From assembly GCF_016801985.1 (NCBI RefSeq), contig NZ_JAEVLS010000006.1:124001-188000 (forward strand): a stretch of DNA of 64,000 bases. Reading direction: 5' to 3'. This stretch comes from Steroidobacter gossypii (GTDB lineage Bacteria > Pseudomonadota > Gammaproteobacteria > Steroidobacterales > Steroidobacteraceae). A program made the position numbers and the translations under genes. Of the stretch, positions 17,729 through 25,263 are shown piece by piece (the stretch's first letter is position 1; each line of letters starts with the position of its first letter). The notes under the pieces are model-generated. The model was not told where the DNA came from. It saw only the letters and a list, made by a program, of their open reading frames with translations, and searched no databases.

Positions 17729-18895
17729 ATGAAGATTTCCACTCGCGTCAATCATCCGCCGGCCGTCGCCGTGCCGGCCGACAATCGGCCGCTGGTCGCG
17801 CCGATCTATCAATCGGTGAAATTCACATTCGACGATGTCGCCGAAACGGAGCGGCAGTCGCGAGGACAGCGCGATGGGTTTCAATACTCTCGCGTGTCCA
17901 ATCCGACGCTGCAGCAGCTGAGTCTCACGCTGGCGCAGTTGCAAGGCCGCGATGATTGCCTGCTGACCGCCTCGGGCGTCGCGGCCGTCAATCTGGCGCT
18001 GCTGGCGCTGTGCAAGCAAGGCGATCACGTGATGTTGTTTGCGGAGATGTATCAGCCGACGCGTTACATGATCCGTCGACTGCTTGGGCGTTACGGCGTG
18101 ACTCACACGATGCTGTCGATCGAGGACACTGTTGGGATCGAACAGGCGCTGGCGGCGAAGCCCACGCGGCTGGTGATGTTCGAATCGCCGAGCAATCCGG
18201 TGCTCAAGATTGCGGACATCGAGGCCATCACAGCTGCGGCCCGTCGTCATGGCGCGTTGACGGTGCTGGACAACACCTTCGCCGGCTTTCACAACCACGG
18301 CCAGTTCGAAATCGACGTGTTCGTGCACAGTCTGACCAAGTACGCGTCCGGGCATGGCGATGTCATGGGCGGCGCGGTGATCGCTCGCCGCGAGCTCATC
18401 GACAGGATGCGACAGGACTTCATCGTGCTCGGCGCCACGCTCGATCCGCACACCGCCTTCCTGATCCAGCGCGGATTGAAAACATATGCGCTGCGATACG
18501 AGCGTCAGTGCGCGAATGCAATGCATGTCGCGCGCTTTCTCGAAGGTCATCCGCAGGTGGCGCGCGTTAGCTATCCAGGATTGACGTCACACCCGCAGTA
18601 TCAGCTCGCGCAGCGCCAAATGCTGGATGCAGGAACCATCGTGTCGGTCGAGCTCAAGGAGCAGGGTGGGTCGCCGGCAGCTTTTGCGAATGCCCTGAAG
18701 CTGTTTGCAATTTCCGCCAGCGTCGGCTCCACCGAGTCGCTGGTGCAGCCGGGCCAACTGATGAAGCCGCGCGACCTCAACGAGAGCGAGCAGCAATGGG
18801 CGGCGGTGTCCGACCGCACCATGCGGCTGTCGGTCGGAATCGAGGACGCCGAGGATCTGGTGGCTGATCTGCAGCAGGCCTTGTCGGCGGTTTGA
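17729..18895 (+). CDS. Cys/Met-metabolism PLP enzyme (cystathionine gamma-synthase/lyase or methionine gamma-lyase type)
   Basis: A 388-residue fold type I PLP enzyme. The Schiff-base Lys is in HSLTKYASGHGD (near 204), the PLP-stacking Tyr region is FQYSRVSNPTLQQL, and SVGSTESLVQPG near the C-terminus is the substrate carboxylate-binding segment of the Cys/Met family. Members catalyse gamma-replacement or gamma-elimination of cystathionine, methionine or O-acylhomoserine; the exact reaction is not decided by these motifs. It starts 6 bases after the omega-amidase, so the three genes from 15730 probably form one sulfur amino acid module. A methionine gamma-lyase or a lyase of the transsulfuration route are the main alternatives. 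Confidence 0.8.
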   Translation: MKISTRVNHPPAVAVPADNRPLVAPIYQSVKFTFDDVAETERQSRGQRDGFQYSRVSNPTLQQLSLTLAQLQGRDDCLLTASGVAAVNLALLALCKQGDHVMLFAEMYQPTRYMIRRLLGRYGVTHTMLSIEDTVGIEQALAAKPTRLVMFESPSNPVLKIADIEAITAAARRHGALTVLDNTFAGFHNHGQFEIDVFVHSLTKYASGHGDVMGGAVIARRELIDRMRQDFIVLGATLDPHTAFLIQRGLKTYALRYERQCANAMHVARFLEGHPQVARVSYPGLTSHPQYQLAQRQMLDAGTIVSVELKEQGGSPAAFANALKLFAISASVGSTESLVQPGQLMKPRDLNESEQQWAAVSDRTMRLSVGIEDAEDLVADLQQALSAV

Positions 18896-18983
18896 CCCTG
18901 CCTGTTCGGCCTGAGCGGACGTGAACTTCTGTTGTTCCTGGATGGCTTGAATCCGCGACCGGAGACTCAAGTAATCTGCCGCC

Positions 18984-19970
18984 ATGGCTATTCTATCCGT
19001 CCTCGATCTGTCACCCATTCCGGTGGGCAGCGATGCTGCTCAGTCGTTACGCAACTCGCTCGATCTGGCCCAGCATGCGGAGCGGTGGGGGTACCGCAGG
19101 TTCTGGCTGGCCGAGCATCACAGCATGCCGGGCATCGCCAGCGCGGCGACCGCGGTGGTCATCGGCCATGTCGCGGCGGGCACCTCGAGCATACGAGTGG
19201 GCGCGGGCGGCATCATGCTGCCCAACCATTCTCCGCTGACCATCGCGGAGCAGTTTGGCACGCTGGAGTCTTTGTTTCCTGGCCGCATCGATCTGGGACT
19301 GGGGCGGGCCCCTGGTTCCGATCAGGCCACGGCGCGGGCACTTCGGCGGACGCTCAATTCGGATCCCGAAGCTTTCCCTCAGGATGTGCTCGAACTGCTT
19401 GCGTACTTCGGGCCACTGCAGGAAGGGCAGCGCGTGCAGGCGGTGCCTGGGCAGGGGTTGAATGTTCCTATCTGGATTCTCGGCTCCAGTTTGTTTGGCG
19501 CGCAGGTCGCGGCCGCGCTGGGCCTGCCATTCGCATTCGCTTCGCACTTCGCGCCGGCGCAGTTGATGCACGCGTTCGAAATCTATCGCGCGCGGTTCAA
19601 GCCATCCCAGTATCTGGATAAGCCGTACGCCATGGCCGGCTTCAATGTCTTCGGTGCGGACACTGACGAAGAGGCGAAGGTGCTGGTCACTTCCATGCAG
19701 CAGGCATTCGTGAACCTGCGCTCCGGCACACCGAAGAAATTACAGCCGCCTGTGCCCGGCTATTACGAAAACCTGCATCCGCACGATCGTTCCATCCTGG
19801 ACGACGTGCTGGCCTGCTCGGCGATCGGGTCTCCCGACACCGTGCGGCGTCAACTGAAAGAGTTCGCCGAACGAAGCGGTGCGGACGAGATCATCGTCGC
19901 ATCTATGATCTACGACCACGCCGCCCGCCTGCGCTCGTATGAGATCGCCGCCGAGGTCAACGCAGGCTGA
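18984..19970 (+). CDS. Luciferase-like monooxygenase (LLM flavin oxidoreductase)
   Basis: A 328-residue protein of the bacterial luciferase-like superfamily. The start [19 protein letters not shown], the [15 protein letters not shown] segment and [16 protein letters not shown] are typical of the MsnO8/YhbW-like group, which uses reduced FMN and O2 on unknown substrates. The full TIM barrel is present and the C-terminal [12 protein letters not shown] strand closes it. It stands 88 bases after the PLP enzyme on the same strand and ends 2 bases from the convergent antitoxin gene. A role in sulfur compound oxidation is suggested only by the upstream sulfur module. Confidence 0.85.
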   Translation: MAILSVLDLSPIPVGSDAAQSLRNSLDLAQHAERWGYRRFWLAEHHSMPGIASAATAVVIGHVAAGTSSIRVGAGGIMLPNHSPLTIAEQFGTLESLFPGRIDLGLGRAPGSDQATARALRRTLNSDPEAFPQDVLELLAYFGPLQEGQRVQAVPGQGLNVPIWILGSSLFGAQVAAALGLPFAFASHFAPAQLMHAFEIYRARFKPSQYLDKPYAMAGFNVFGADTDEEAKVLVTSMQQAFVNLRSGTPKKLQPPVPGYYENLHPHDRSILDDVLACSAIGSPDTVRRQLKEFAERSGADEIIVASMIYDHAARLRSYEIAAEVNAG

Positions 19971-19972
19971 GC

Positions 19973-20281
19973 TCAGGCGACTCGAGGAACGAATTTCAAA
20001 CCGAGGGCTCGCATCACTTTGAGAATGGTGTCGAAGCTCGGATTCGCGTTTTTGTTGAGCGCCTTGTAAAGGCCCTCGCGGGTAAGACCCGTTTCTTCGG
20101 CAAGTCTGGTCATGCCGCGTGCTCGTGCGATCGTGCCGAGGGCGTCGGCGATGAATGAGGCATCGTCGCCGGCTTCTTCCATACAAGCTTCGAGATAGCC
20201 GACCATGTCTTCATCGGTCTTGAGATAGTCGGCGCTGTCGTAAGGTGCAAAGGTTTCTTTGACTCGCCGTTTGGTCGCCAT
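19973..20281 (-). CDS. HigA-like antitoxin (HTH, COG3636 type)
   Basis: Translation from the ATG at 20281 gives 102 residues; a longer open frame upstream would overlap the toxin frame and is not supported. The protein opens with ETFAPYDSADYLKTDEDM, the usual start of the addiction module antidote family. A Cro/C1-type helix-turn-helix follows (about residues 55-95: MTRLAEETGLTREGLYKAL), where NANPSFDTILKV is the conserved final helix. It should repress its own operon and neutralise the toxin encoded immediately upstream. The toxin reading frame is broken, so this antitoxin may now be solitary. It ends 2 bases from the convergent LLM gene. Confidence 0.88.
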   Translation of the reverse strand: MATKRRVKETFAPYDSADYLKTDEDMVGYLEACMEEAGDDASFIADALGTIARARGMTRLAEETGLTREGLYKALNKNANPSFDTILKVMRALGLKFVPRVA

Positions 20282-20283
20282 GA

Positions 20284-20590
20284 TCAACCTCGCCAGTCTT
20301 GAGCAATGGTCATCGCCCGCTCGATATCGCGCAACTGCGTGTTCTTGTCTCCGCCACAAAGCAGAACTACAGCGTCGACGCCGCGCCGCATGAAGTACAC
20401 GCGGTAACCCGGCCCGCAGTCGATGCGCAGTTCACTCACGCCATCGCCCACGGAGCGATGCATCGCCGGGATTCCCGCCGGCCAGCCTATCGATGCGAGC
20501 CTGCACTCTGTGACGTGCATGCCTGTCCCGTAAATCGTGCAGCCAACTGTCAAAGGTGGCAGAACGAAAGATGGCGAACCGTGGATTCAT
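20284..20590 (-). pseudogene. HigB/RelE-like toxin gene with a +1 frameshift
   Basis: The first frame starts at ATG 20590 and reads FRSATFDSWLHDLRDRHARHR, shown here in pieces: FRSATFDSW and LHDLRDRHA, then ARIDRLAGGNPGD. This matches the N-terminal half of the killer-protein family (COG3657). It then meets a stop. The second half (VGDGVSELRIDCGPGYRVYF, then LLCGGDKNTQLRDIERA) lies one base out of frame. Joining the two at about 20455-20465, where one extra base appears within GATGCATC, restores a normal toxin of about 102 residues. The total length of 307 bases equals 102 codons plus one. The gene is in toxin-first order, 2 bases before the antitoxin. A sequencing error at that spot would make it intact. 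Confidence 0.8.
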
Positions 20591-20617
20591 AGTAAACAAT
20601 AGGCTACAAGTTGTAAA
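20589..20617 (-). promoter_or_regulatory. Sigma70-like promoter for the toxin-antitoxin pair
   Basis: On the minus strand TTTACA (20617-20612) and TACTAT (20594-20589) are separated by 17 bases, close to consensus. The -10 box overlaps the toxin ATG at 20590. A transcript from it would therefore begin inside the gene, leaving no leader for that ATG. Either a later start or another promoter is used, or this explains a silent toxin. Confidence 0.55.
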
Positions 20618-20768
20618 CTCCAGTTCACGTCAGGCCGCCAGCCGTCGGCAACAATCGACGGCGAGCGGCAGGAGCCTAGGGTGGGCCGGACGGCCCGATC
20701 GCAGGTTCTTTTGGCTTTTTGGCTCGCTAAAGCGTGCGCAACGAACCAGCAGGTGAGTTAGCGCAGCT

Positions 20769-20978
20769 TCAATACTTCATCGCGCCGAGCCGGGCGAGCA
20801 TTCTGGAAAGCTCTTCGGGGCTGATATAGAAATATTCGCAGACGCGGCCCCAGAGCATCGGGGTGGGTACGTTGTGATCGCCGCGTTCCTTTTGCGTCTG
20901 GTGCAGGACGTACAGCACGATGCGTTCCTTGCGGGTCAGGCCGTCGCGGACGTCGGGAATGTCGTCATGGATGCTCAT
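20769..20978 (-). CDS. Hypothetical protein of 69 residues
   Basis: The ATG at 20978 begins SIHDDIPDVRDGLTRKERI and the frame runs to a stop at 20769. The sequence is charged and helical (KERIVLYVLHQTQKERGD), followed by VPTPMLWGRVCEYFYISPEELSRML, quoted in part. The second half resembles a winged or helix-turn-helix-like segment, but I do not recognise the family. The frame can be extended upstream to 21023, which is less likely because it would overlap the start region of the Mpo1-like gene on the other strand. It faces away from that gene. Function unknown. Confidence 0.55.
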   Translation of the reverse strand: MSIHDDIPDVRDGLTRKERIVLYVLHQTQKERGDHNVPTPMLWGRVCEYFYISPEELSRMLARLGAMKY

Positions 20979-21058
20979 CGTACGTCGCTCGAGGCCATTG
21001 CTGTTTGGCGCGCGCTGGCGCAAGGTAGGCCTCGAGCCCGATCGTGAGGAAAGCCAGG

Positions 21059-21394
21059 ATGGACACCAAGCTGCCTGCCTCCGCCGTCGACCCGAAGTCG
21101 TTCGAAACCTTCGCGGAATTTTATCCCTTCTATCTGGCCGAGCACAGCAACCGCACCTGCCGACGGCTGCATTTCGCAGGCTCGACGCTGGCGCTGGTGT
21201 GCCTCGTGCTGCTGATCGGCACAGGCAAATCCTACTGGCTGGCAGTCGGCCTGCTGTGCGGCTACGGCTTCGCCTGGGTCGGCCATTTCGTGTTCGAGAA
21301 AAACCGGCCCGCCAGCTTCCGCAGGCCTTGGTACAGCTTCCGCGGCGATTGGGTTATGTACGCCGATATCTGGCGGGGCAAGATCAAGATCTGA
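21059..21394 (+). CDS. Mpo1-like (DUF962) membrane protein
   Basis: The ATG at 21059 has an AGGA site 8 bases upstream and gives 111 residues. The sequence FYLAEHSNRTCRRLHFAGS, then two or three hydrophobic stretches (LALVCLVLLIGTG, YWLAVGLLCGYGFAWVGHF) and FEKNRPASFRRPWYS match the DUF962 family (yeast Mpo1/YGL010w). The yeast protein is a dioxygenase of the phytosphingosine alpha-oxidation pathway. The His-rich conserved positions (AEHSNR, LHFAG, VGHF) are present. Bacterial members are usually of unknown role in lipid or fatty acid handling. It converges on iorA with an 11-base gap. Confidence 0.8.
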   Translation: MDTKLPASAVDPKSFETFAEFYPFYLAEHSNRTCRRLHFAGSTLALVCLVLLIGTGKSYWLAVGLLCGYGFAWVGHFVFEKNRPASFRRPWYSFRGDWVMYADIWRGKIKI

Positions 21395-21405
21395 CAGCCT
21401 TGTCG

Positions 21406-21882
21406 CTACAGTCTGGTCGCCTTGCTTCGTAACGCCGCCGCCTTCACCGCTTTTCTGATGCGCACATACGTGCCGCAGCGACAGATGTTGGTCATGGCCG
21501 CGTCGATGTCGGCGTCGGTGGGATTCGGAGTGCGTTCCAGCAGCGCCACGGCCGACAGAATCTGGCCGCTCTGGCAGTAGCCGCATTGAGGAACGTCGAC
21601 CTCGATCCAGGCCTGTTGCACGGGGTGCAGCTGGCGTTCGTCCCTGGCCAGGCCTTCGATGGTGGTGATCGCCATGCCCTGGGTGTCGGCGAGGCGCATC
21701 ACGCAGGAGCGAACGGGATTGCCATTCGCCAGCACCGTGCAAGCTCCGCACTGTCCGATGCCACAGGCGAACTTGGTGCCTTTCAGGCGCAGGTCTTCAC
21801 GCAGAAACCAAAGCAGCGGCATGTCCGCCTTGTCGTTCGACGCTGCGACCGGCTCACGATTCAATGTGAATTCGATGGTCAT
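21406..21882 (-). CDS. iorA: Isoquinoline 1-oxidoreductase-like small subunit ([2Fe-2S])
   Basis: A 158-residue two-cluster ferredoxin-type subunit. The plant-type [2Fe-2S] cysteines are in [13 protein letters not shown] with another in SCVMRL. The second cluster uses CGYCQSGQ and ICRCGTY. It passes electrons from the molybdenum subunit encoded next door (iorB, gap 9 bases) to an acceptor. Two-subunit enzymes of this type hydroxylate N-heterocycles or oxidise aldehydes in the periplasm, with no FAD subunit. The substrate is unknown; the symbol reflects subunit architecture rather than isoquinoline use. Confidence 0.82.
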   Translation of the reverse strand: MTIEFTLNREPVAASNDKADMPLLWFLREDLRLKGTKFACGIGQCGACTVLANGNPVRSCVMRLADTQGMAITTIEGLARDERQLHPVQQAWIEVDVPQCGYCQSGQILSAVALLERTPNPTDADIDAAMTNICRCGTYVRIRKAVKAAALRSKATRL

Positions 21883-21891
21883 GGTGGTTGC

Positions 21892-24114
21892 TCAGATCCT
21901 GAAGCTGTCGGCGATCGGCATGCGACGCACGCGTTTGCCGCAGGCGGCGAAGATTGCATTGGCCAGAGCGGCGCCCGCAGGCGGCAGCGGCGGCTCGCCG
22001 ACGCCAGTGGGTCCGTAGCCGCTGTCGATGATGGCCACTTCGATGGAGAGGGGCGCCTCGCGTAAGCGAATCCATCGTAACGAGCCGAAGTTATCGTTGA
22101 CGACGCGGCCTTCGCTTACGCGGGCATCGTTGAACAGCGCGGCATTCAGACCGTCGACGAAGCCGCCTTCCATTTGCGAGCGGATGTGGTTGGGATTGAT
22201 GGCGAAGCCGCAATCGATCGCTCCCCAGGCGTGCAGCAGCTTCAGCTCATTGTCTTCGCTGACGCTGACTTCGAGCACGCATGCCGCGTAGGAGCCGAAT
22301 GTGAACTGGCCGGCGATGCCCAAGCCCGTGCCTTTCGGCCGGGGACGGCCCCAATCGGCGAGGCGGGCGGCGGCTTCATAACAGGCGGCCATGCGACCGG
22401 AATGGATGGTCTTGGCCGCCCAGTTCTCGATGGGATATTCCCGATACGGCTGCAGCCACTGCAAACGAAACGCCAGCGGATCCTCTCCAGCCGCATGGGC
22501 CAGCTCATCGAGCATGGACTCGGTCGCGAACGCCCACTGCAGAATGGTGGGTGCGCGCCAGGGGCCACAGGGAATGTTGGAAGTCGAAGCAAACTGTTCG
22601 ACCCGATAGTTCGAGACGACATTCGCTGGGAAATATTCGCTGGCTTCCGGCCGGCCACGCGTTTGCGCCTGACGATGCTGCCAGCCCACGATGCGCTTGT
22701 TCTTGAGCGCCGCGCGCACCCGCATGACCGCGGCGGCATCGAAGAAGTCGCGCTGGATGTCGTCTTCGCGCGTCCAGGTCACTTTGACAGGTTGTTTGAT
22801 CCGATAACTCAATGTCACCGCTTCGCGGACATAGTCGAGATCGCCGCGACGACCGAATCCGCCGCCCATGCGCTTGCTGACGACTGTCACCTTCAGGCCG
22901 TCGATCCCGGTGATGTTTTCGACTTCGCGCGCTACCCAATGCGGCACCTGATGGCCGGTGATCACTGTGGCGCTGTCGCTGCGAATGTCGGCAATACAAT
23001 TGAAGGGCTCCATGCACGCATGCGCGAACAACGGCTTCTCGTAAGTCTGATCGAGGACCAGATCGGCGGTTGCGAACGCGGCGTCCACGTCGCCGCGATC
23101 GATCAGTTTGTTTGCCACGCCGTCACCGGCGACCAAACGCCGAAACTCCTGGATCTGCTGCGCGGAGTCGTCGCTGGTTCCGTTCTTCCATCGAGCTTGC
23201 AGCGCCTTGCGCCCCTGCATGGCTGCCCACAGGCTGTCGGCAACCACTGCGATTCCCGCCGCCAGCACCTGGGCGTCACCGCCGGGCCAGTGGTCTTCTA
23301 TTTTGCGCGGCATCTCGATGACGTGCCGGACGCCCGGCATCGCCAGCACTGCCTCCCTGTTGTAGCTGGCAATGTCAGCATGGAGGGCGGGCGCGCGCTC
23401 GATCACGGCCTGGAGCGCATTCGGATATTCCTCGTCGATGCCGAACAGCGGCCGTCCCATCACGATGTCGCGAATGTCTGCACTCACGGCATCCTTGCCC
23501 ATGATGCGATATTCGGATCGCTGCTTGAGCTTGATCTGCTCGGGCCGCACCCGGCGTCGCGCCGCCTTTGCGGCGAGCTCGCCGTAGCTGATGCGACGGT
23601 CGCCTGCCGGATCGATGACAAAGCTGTCCTGCGCGATCAGCGAATCGGGAGACATCCGCCAGCGTGCCGCCGCTTCTTCGACCAGCATGCGGCGTACGGT
23701 CGCGCCTGCCTGCCGCATGTAGTCCCAGTTGTTACGGACGCTCTGGCTGCCCCCGGCGCTGACCTGCCCGTATCGGGAATCCAGCTCGCCCTTGCCGTTT
23801 TTTCTCATCAGCACCGGCTCGTCCCAGGTGATGGTCAGCAGCGACCAGTCCAGGTCCATTTCGTCGGCCAGGATCATGGGGCCGGTGGTGCGCATGAATT
23901 GCCCCATCTCCATCACCGGCGACATCAGCTCGGCGGTGTTGTCCGGGTGCAAGGTCAGATACACGCACCATGTGGAAGCCTCCGCCGCTCGAGTCGCAGC
24001 AGACAACGAGCGGGGAGGCAGGGGGATCGTGACCAGCAGCGCGCCGGCGGCCGACACCGAGGCCTTCAGGAAAGTGCGTCGATCGACTGAATGCGCGATG
24101 GCCGGCGGACGCAT
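21892..24114 (-). CDS. iorB: Isoquinoline 1-oxidoreductase-like molybdopterin subunit, Tat-exported
   Basis: A 740-residue xanthine dehydrogenase-family large subunit. A Tat signal (RRTFLKASVSAAGALLV) sits at residues about 12-30. Molybdopterin motifs include GGGFGRRGDLDYV, CGPWRAPTILQWAF and the C-terminal GVGEPPLPPAG with the catalytic Glu. The length and Tat signal match IorB/membrane-associated aldehyde dehydrogenase types that act in the periplasm together with a small [2Fe-2S] subunit. It is followed by iorA after 9 bases and preceded by a LytTR regulator gene on the same strand, which may control it. The true substrate (heterocycle or aldehyde) cannot be read from sequence. Confidence 0.85.
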   Translation of the reverse strand: MRPPAIAHSVDRRTFLKASVSAAGALLVTIPLPPRSLSAATRAAEASTWCVYLTLHPDNTAELMSPVMEMGQFMRTTGPMILADEMDLDWSLLTITWDEPVLMRKNGKGELDSRYGQVSAGGSQSVRNNWDYMRQAGATVRRMLVEEAAARWRMSPDSLIAQDSFVIDPAGDRRISYGELAAKAARRRVRPEQIKLKQRSEYRIMGKDAVSADIRDIVMGRPLFGIDEEYPNALQAVIERAPALHADIASYNREAVLAMPGVRHVIEMPRKIEDHWPGGDAQVLAAGIAVVADSLWAAMQGRKALQARWKNGTSDDSAQQIQEFRRLVAGDGVANKLIDRGDVDAAFATADLVLDQTYEKPLFAHACMEPFNCIADIRSDSATVITGHQVPHWVAREVENITGIDGLKVTVVSKRMGGGFGRRGDLDYVREAVTLSYRIKQPVKVTWTREDDIQRDFFDAAAVMRVRAALKNKRIVGWQHRQAQTRGRPEASEYFPANVVSNYRVEQFASTSNIPCGPWRAPTILQWAFATESMLDELAHAAGEDPLAFRLQWLQPYREYPIENWAAKTIHSGRMAACYEAAARLADWGRPRPKGTGLGIAGQFTFGSYAACVLEVSVSEDNELKLLHAWGAIDCGFAINPNHIRSQMEGGFVDGLNAALFNDARVSEGRVVNDNFGSLRWIRLREAPLSIEVAIIDSGYGPTGVGEPPLPPAGAALANAIFAACGKRVRRMPIADSFRI

Positions 24115-24221
24115 GGCAAATGGTCTCTGCTTGGCTCAGGTGAGGCCATTGAAGCGGGCCGGCGCGGGGCCGACGAGGGAAATGTGACGACTGGACGGGC
24201 GCTGGGACGAATGTCCGAACG

Positions 24222-25112
24222 CTATTCGACGGCTCTCAGGCGCTGCAAGGCCTGCTTGTGCTTCTTGCTCACGGGCAGGACGTGGCCGCCGCGCAGTTGC
24301 ACGATGCCGCTGCCGGACGGTTGGTTCTTGATCAGCTCGATCTCGTCCCGGCGCACCAGGTGCGAGCGATGGATCCGAATGAACTGGCCGGGCGGCAGCT
24401 CGGCCTCGAGTTGCTTCAGCGGCGCGCGCATCAAGTAACGCTGGCCGCGCTCGATGATTTCGACGTAGTTACCGGCGGCGCTTACGCACTCAATGCGACT
24501 GACCTGGATCAGGCATTGATGCGCGCCTTTGCTGACCAGCAGGGTGGCGGCGGGTGGCTCGGAGGCGATCTCGCGGACGGCGGCGACGCGCGGTGCGGCT
24601 TCCACTCTGGAGGACGCCACCTCGACAGCATCGACTACCTCGTCGGTCTGGTCGGTCTCGGCCGGCGAGCGCCGGTCGCGCAAAAACACATACCAGACCA
24701 GATACACGACGCCGGCCACGGCCACGTATCGCGGCAAGAAGATCATCAGGCTGGTGGCCGCGTCACGGGCGTTTGTCAGCAAATCGATGGCCACGGGCAC
24801 GGCGGCCGAGATGAACACGATCAGAGTGACGAAGGCGGCGAGCTCGACCGCCCGCTCATGCCATTTGCTGGAATATTTGCGTAGCGCCGCGAACACCGCT
24901 GGCGTGGTCAGCAGCCAGATACCCCAGTTTTTGAACACATGGCTGAACGAGCCGCTCAGATTCGCGGGCGTGCGATCGACCACAATCTGATAGACCGTGC
25001 AATAGCACGTCAGCAGGACGATGAAAGCGCCCCAGCAAAGCAGCGAGGTTTTGATGTCACTCGACAGCGGCCACGCCATCTGGCGAGGCATGGGTAGAGC
25101 TCGCGCCGACAC
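24222..25112 (-). CDS. Membrane-anchored LytTR transcription regulator
   Basis: A 296-residue protein. The N-terminal half has about four hydrophobic helices (for example LLCWGAFIVLLTCYCTVY and LAAFVTLIVFISAAVPVAI). A variable linker precedes a LytTR DNA-binding domain at about 200-296, visible as VSRIECVSAAGNYVEII, FIRIHRSHLVRRDEI and VLPVSKKHKQAL. Such proteins sense something at the inner membrane and bind DNA directly, without a receiver domain. It sits 107 bases upstream of iorB on the same strand, so control of the iorBA genes is a plausible inference. Confidence 0.85.
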   Translation of the reverse strand: MSARALPMPRQMAWPLSSDIKTSLLCWGAFIVLLTCYCTVYQIVVDRTPANLSGSFSHVFKNWGIWLLTTPAVFAALRKYSSKWHERAVELAAFVTLIVFISAAVPVAIDLLTNARDAATSLMIFLPRYVAVAGVVYLVWYVFLRDRRSPAETDQTDEVVDAVEVASSRVEAAPRVAAVREIASEPPAATLLVSKGAHQCLIQVSRIECVSAAGNYVEIIERGQRYLMRAPLKQLEAELPPGQFIRIHRSHLVRRDEIELIKNQPSGSGIVQLRGGHVLPVSKKHKQALQRLRAVE

Positions 25113-25223
25113 GGCGGCCTCCTGGCCGATCGGAAAGTGGGGTCAAATTAGCATAGCCAGGGCGGTTGTGAACGAGGCCGCCGGGGCGGGCGTTGCCATT
25201 TGTGTGGCCCAGCACTGAACCGG

Positions 25224-25249
25224 CGCTGACCGGTGCTCGCCGGTCAGCG
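25224..25249. terminator. Hairpin after the secreted amidohydrolase
   Basis: A perfect 10-bp stem (25224-25233 with 25240-25249, CGCTGACCGG/CCGGTCAGCG) and a 6-base loop lie just past the stop of the amidohydrolase gene (25264, minus strand). There is no U-run, so it may act as a weak terminator or transcript-end stabiliser. Confidence 0.45.
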
Positions 25250-25263
25250 ACGGCCAGTTGCAA

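Noticed and set aside
16700-18550. Minus-strand open frame of 616 codons
   Set aside because: It is antisense to the omega-amidase and PLP enzyme genes, with no recognisable motifs.
20284-20553. The minus frame beginning at 20553 taken as a complete small protein
   Set aside because: It starts at TTG with an N-terminus unlike the toxin family. The expected N-terminal half is found one base out of frame, so it is the second half of a frameshifted gene.
22174-24090. Long plus-strand open frame of 638 codons over iorB
   Set aside because: It lies antisense to a gene with clear family motifs and arises from GC-rich codon positions. Its translation has no domain features.
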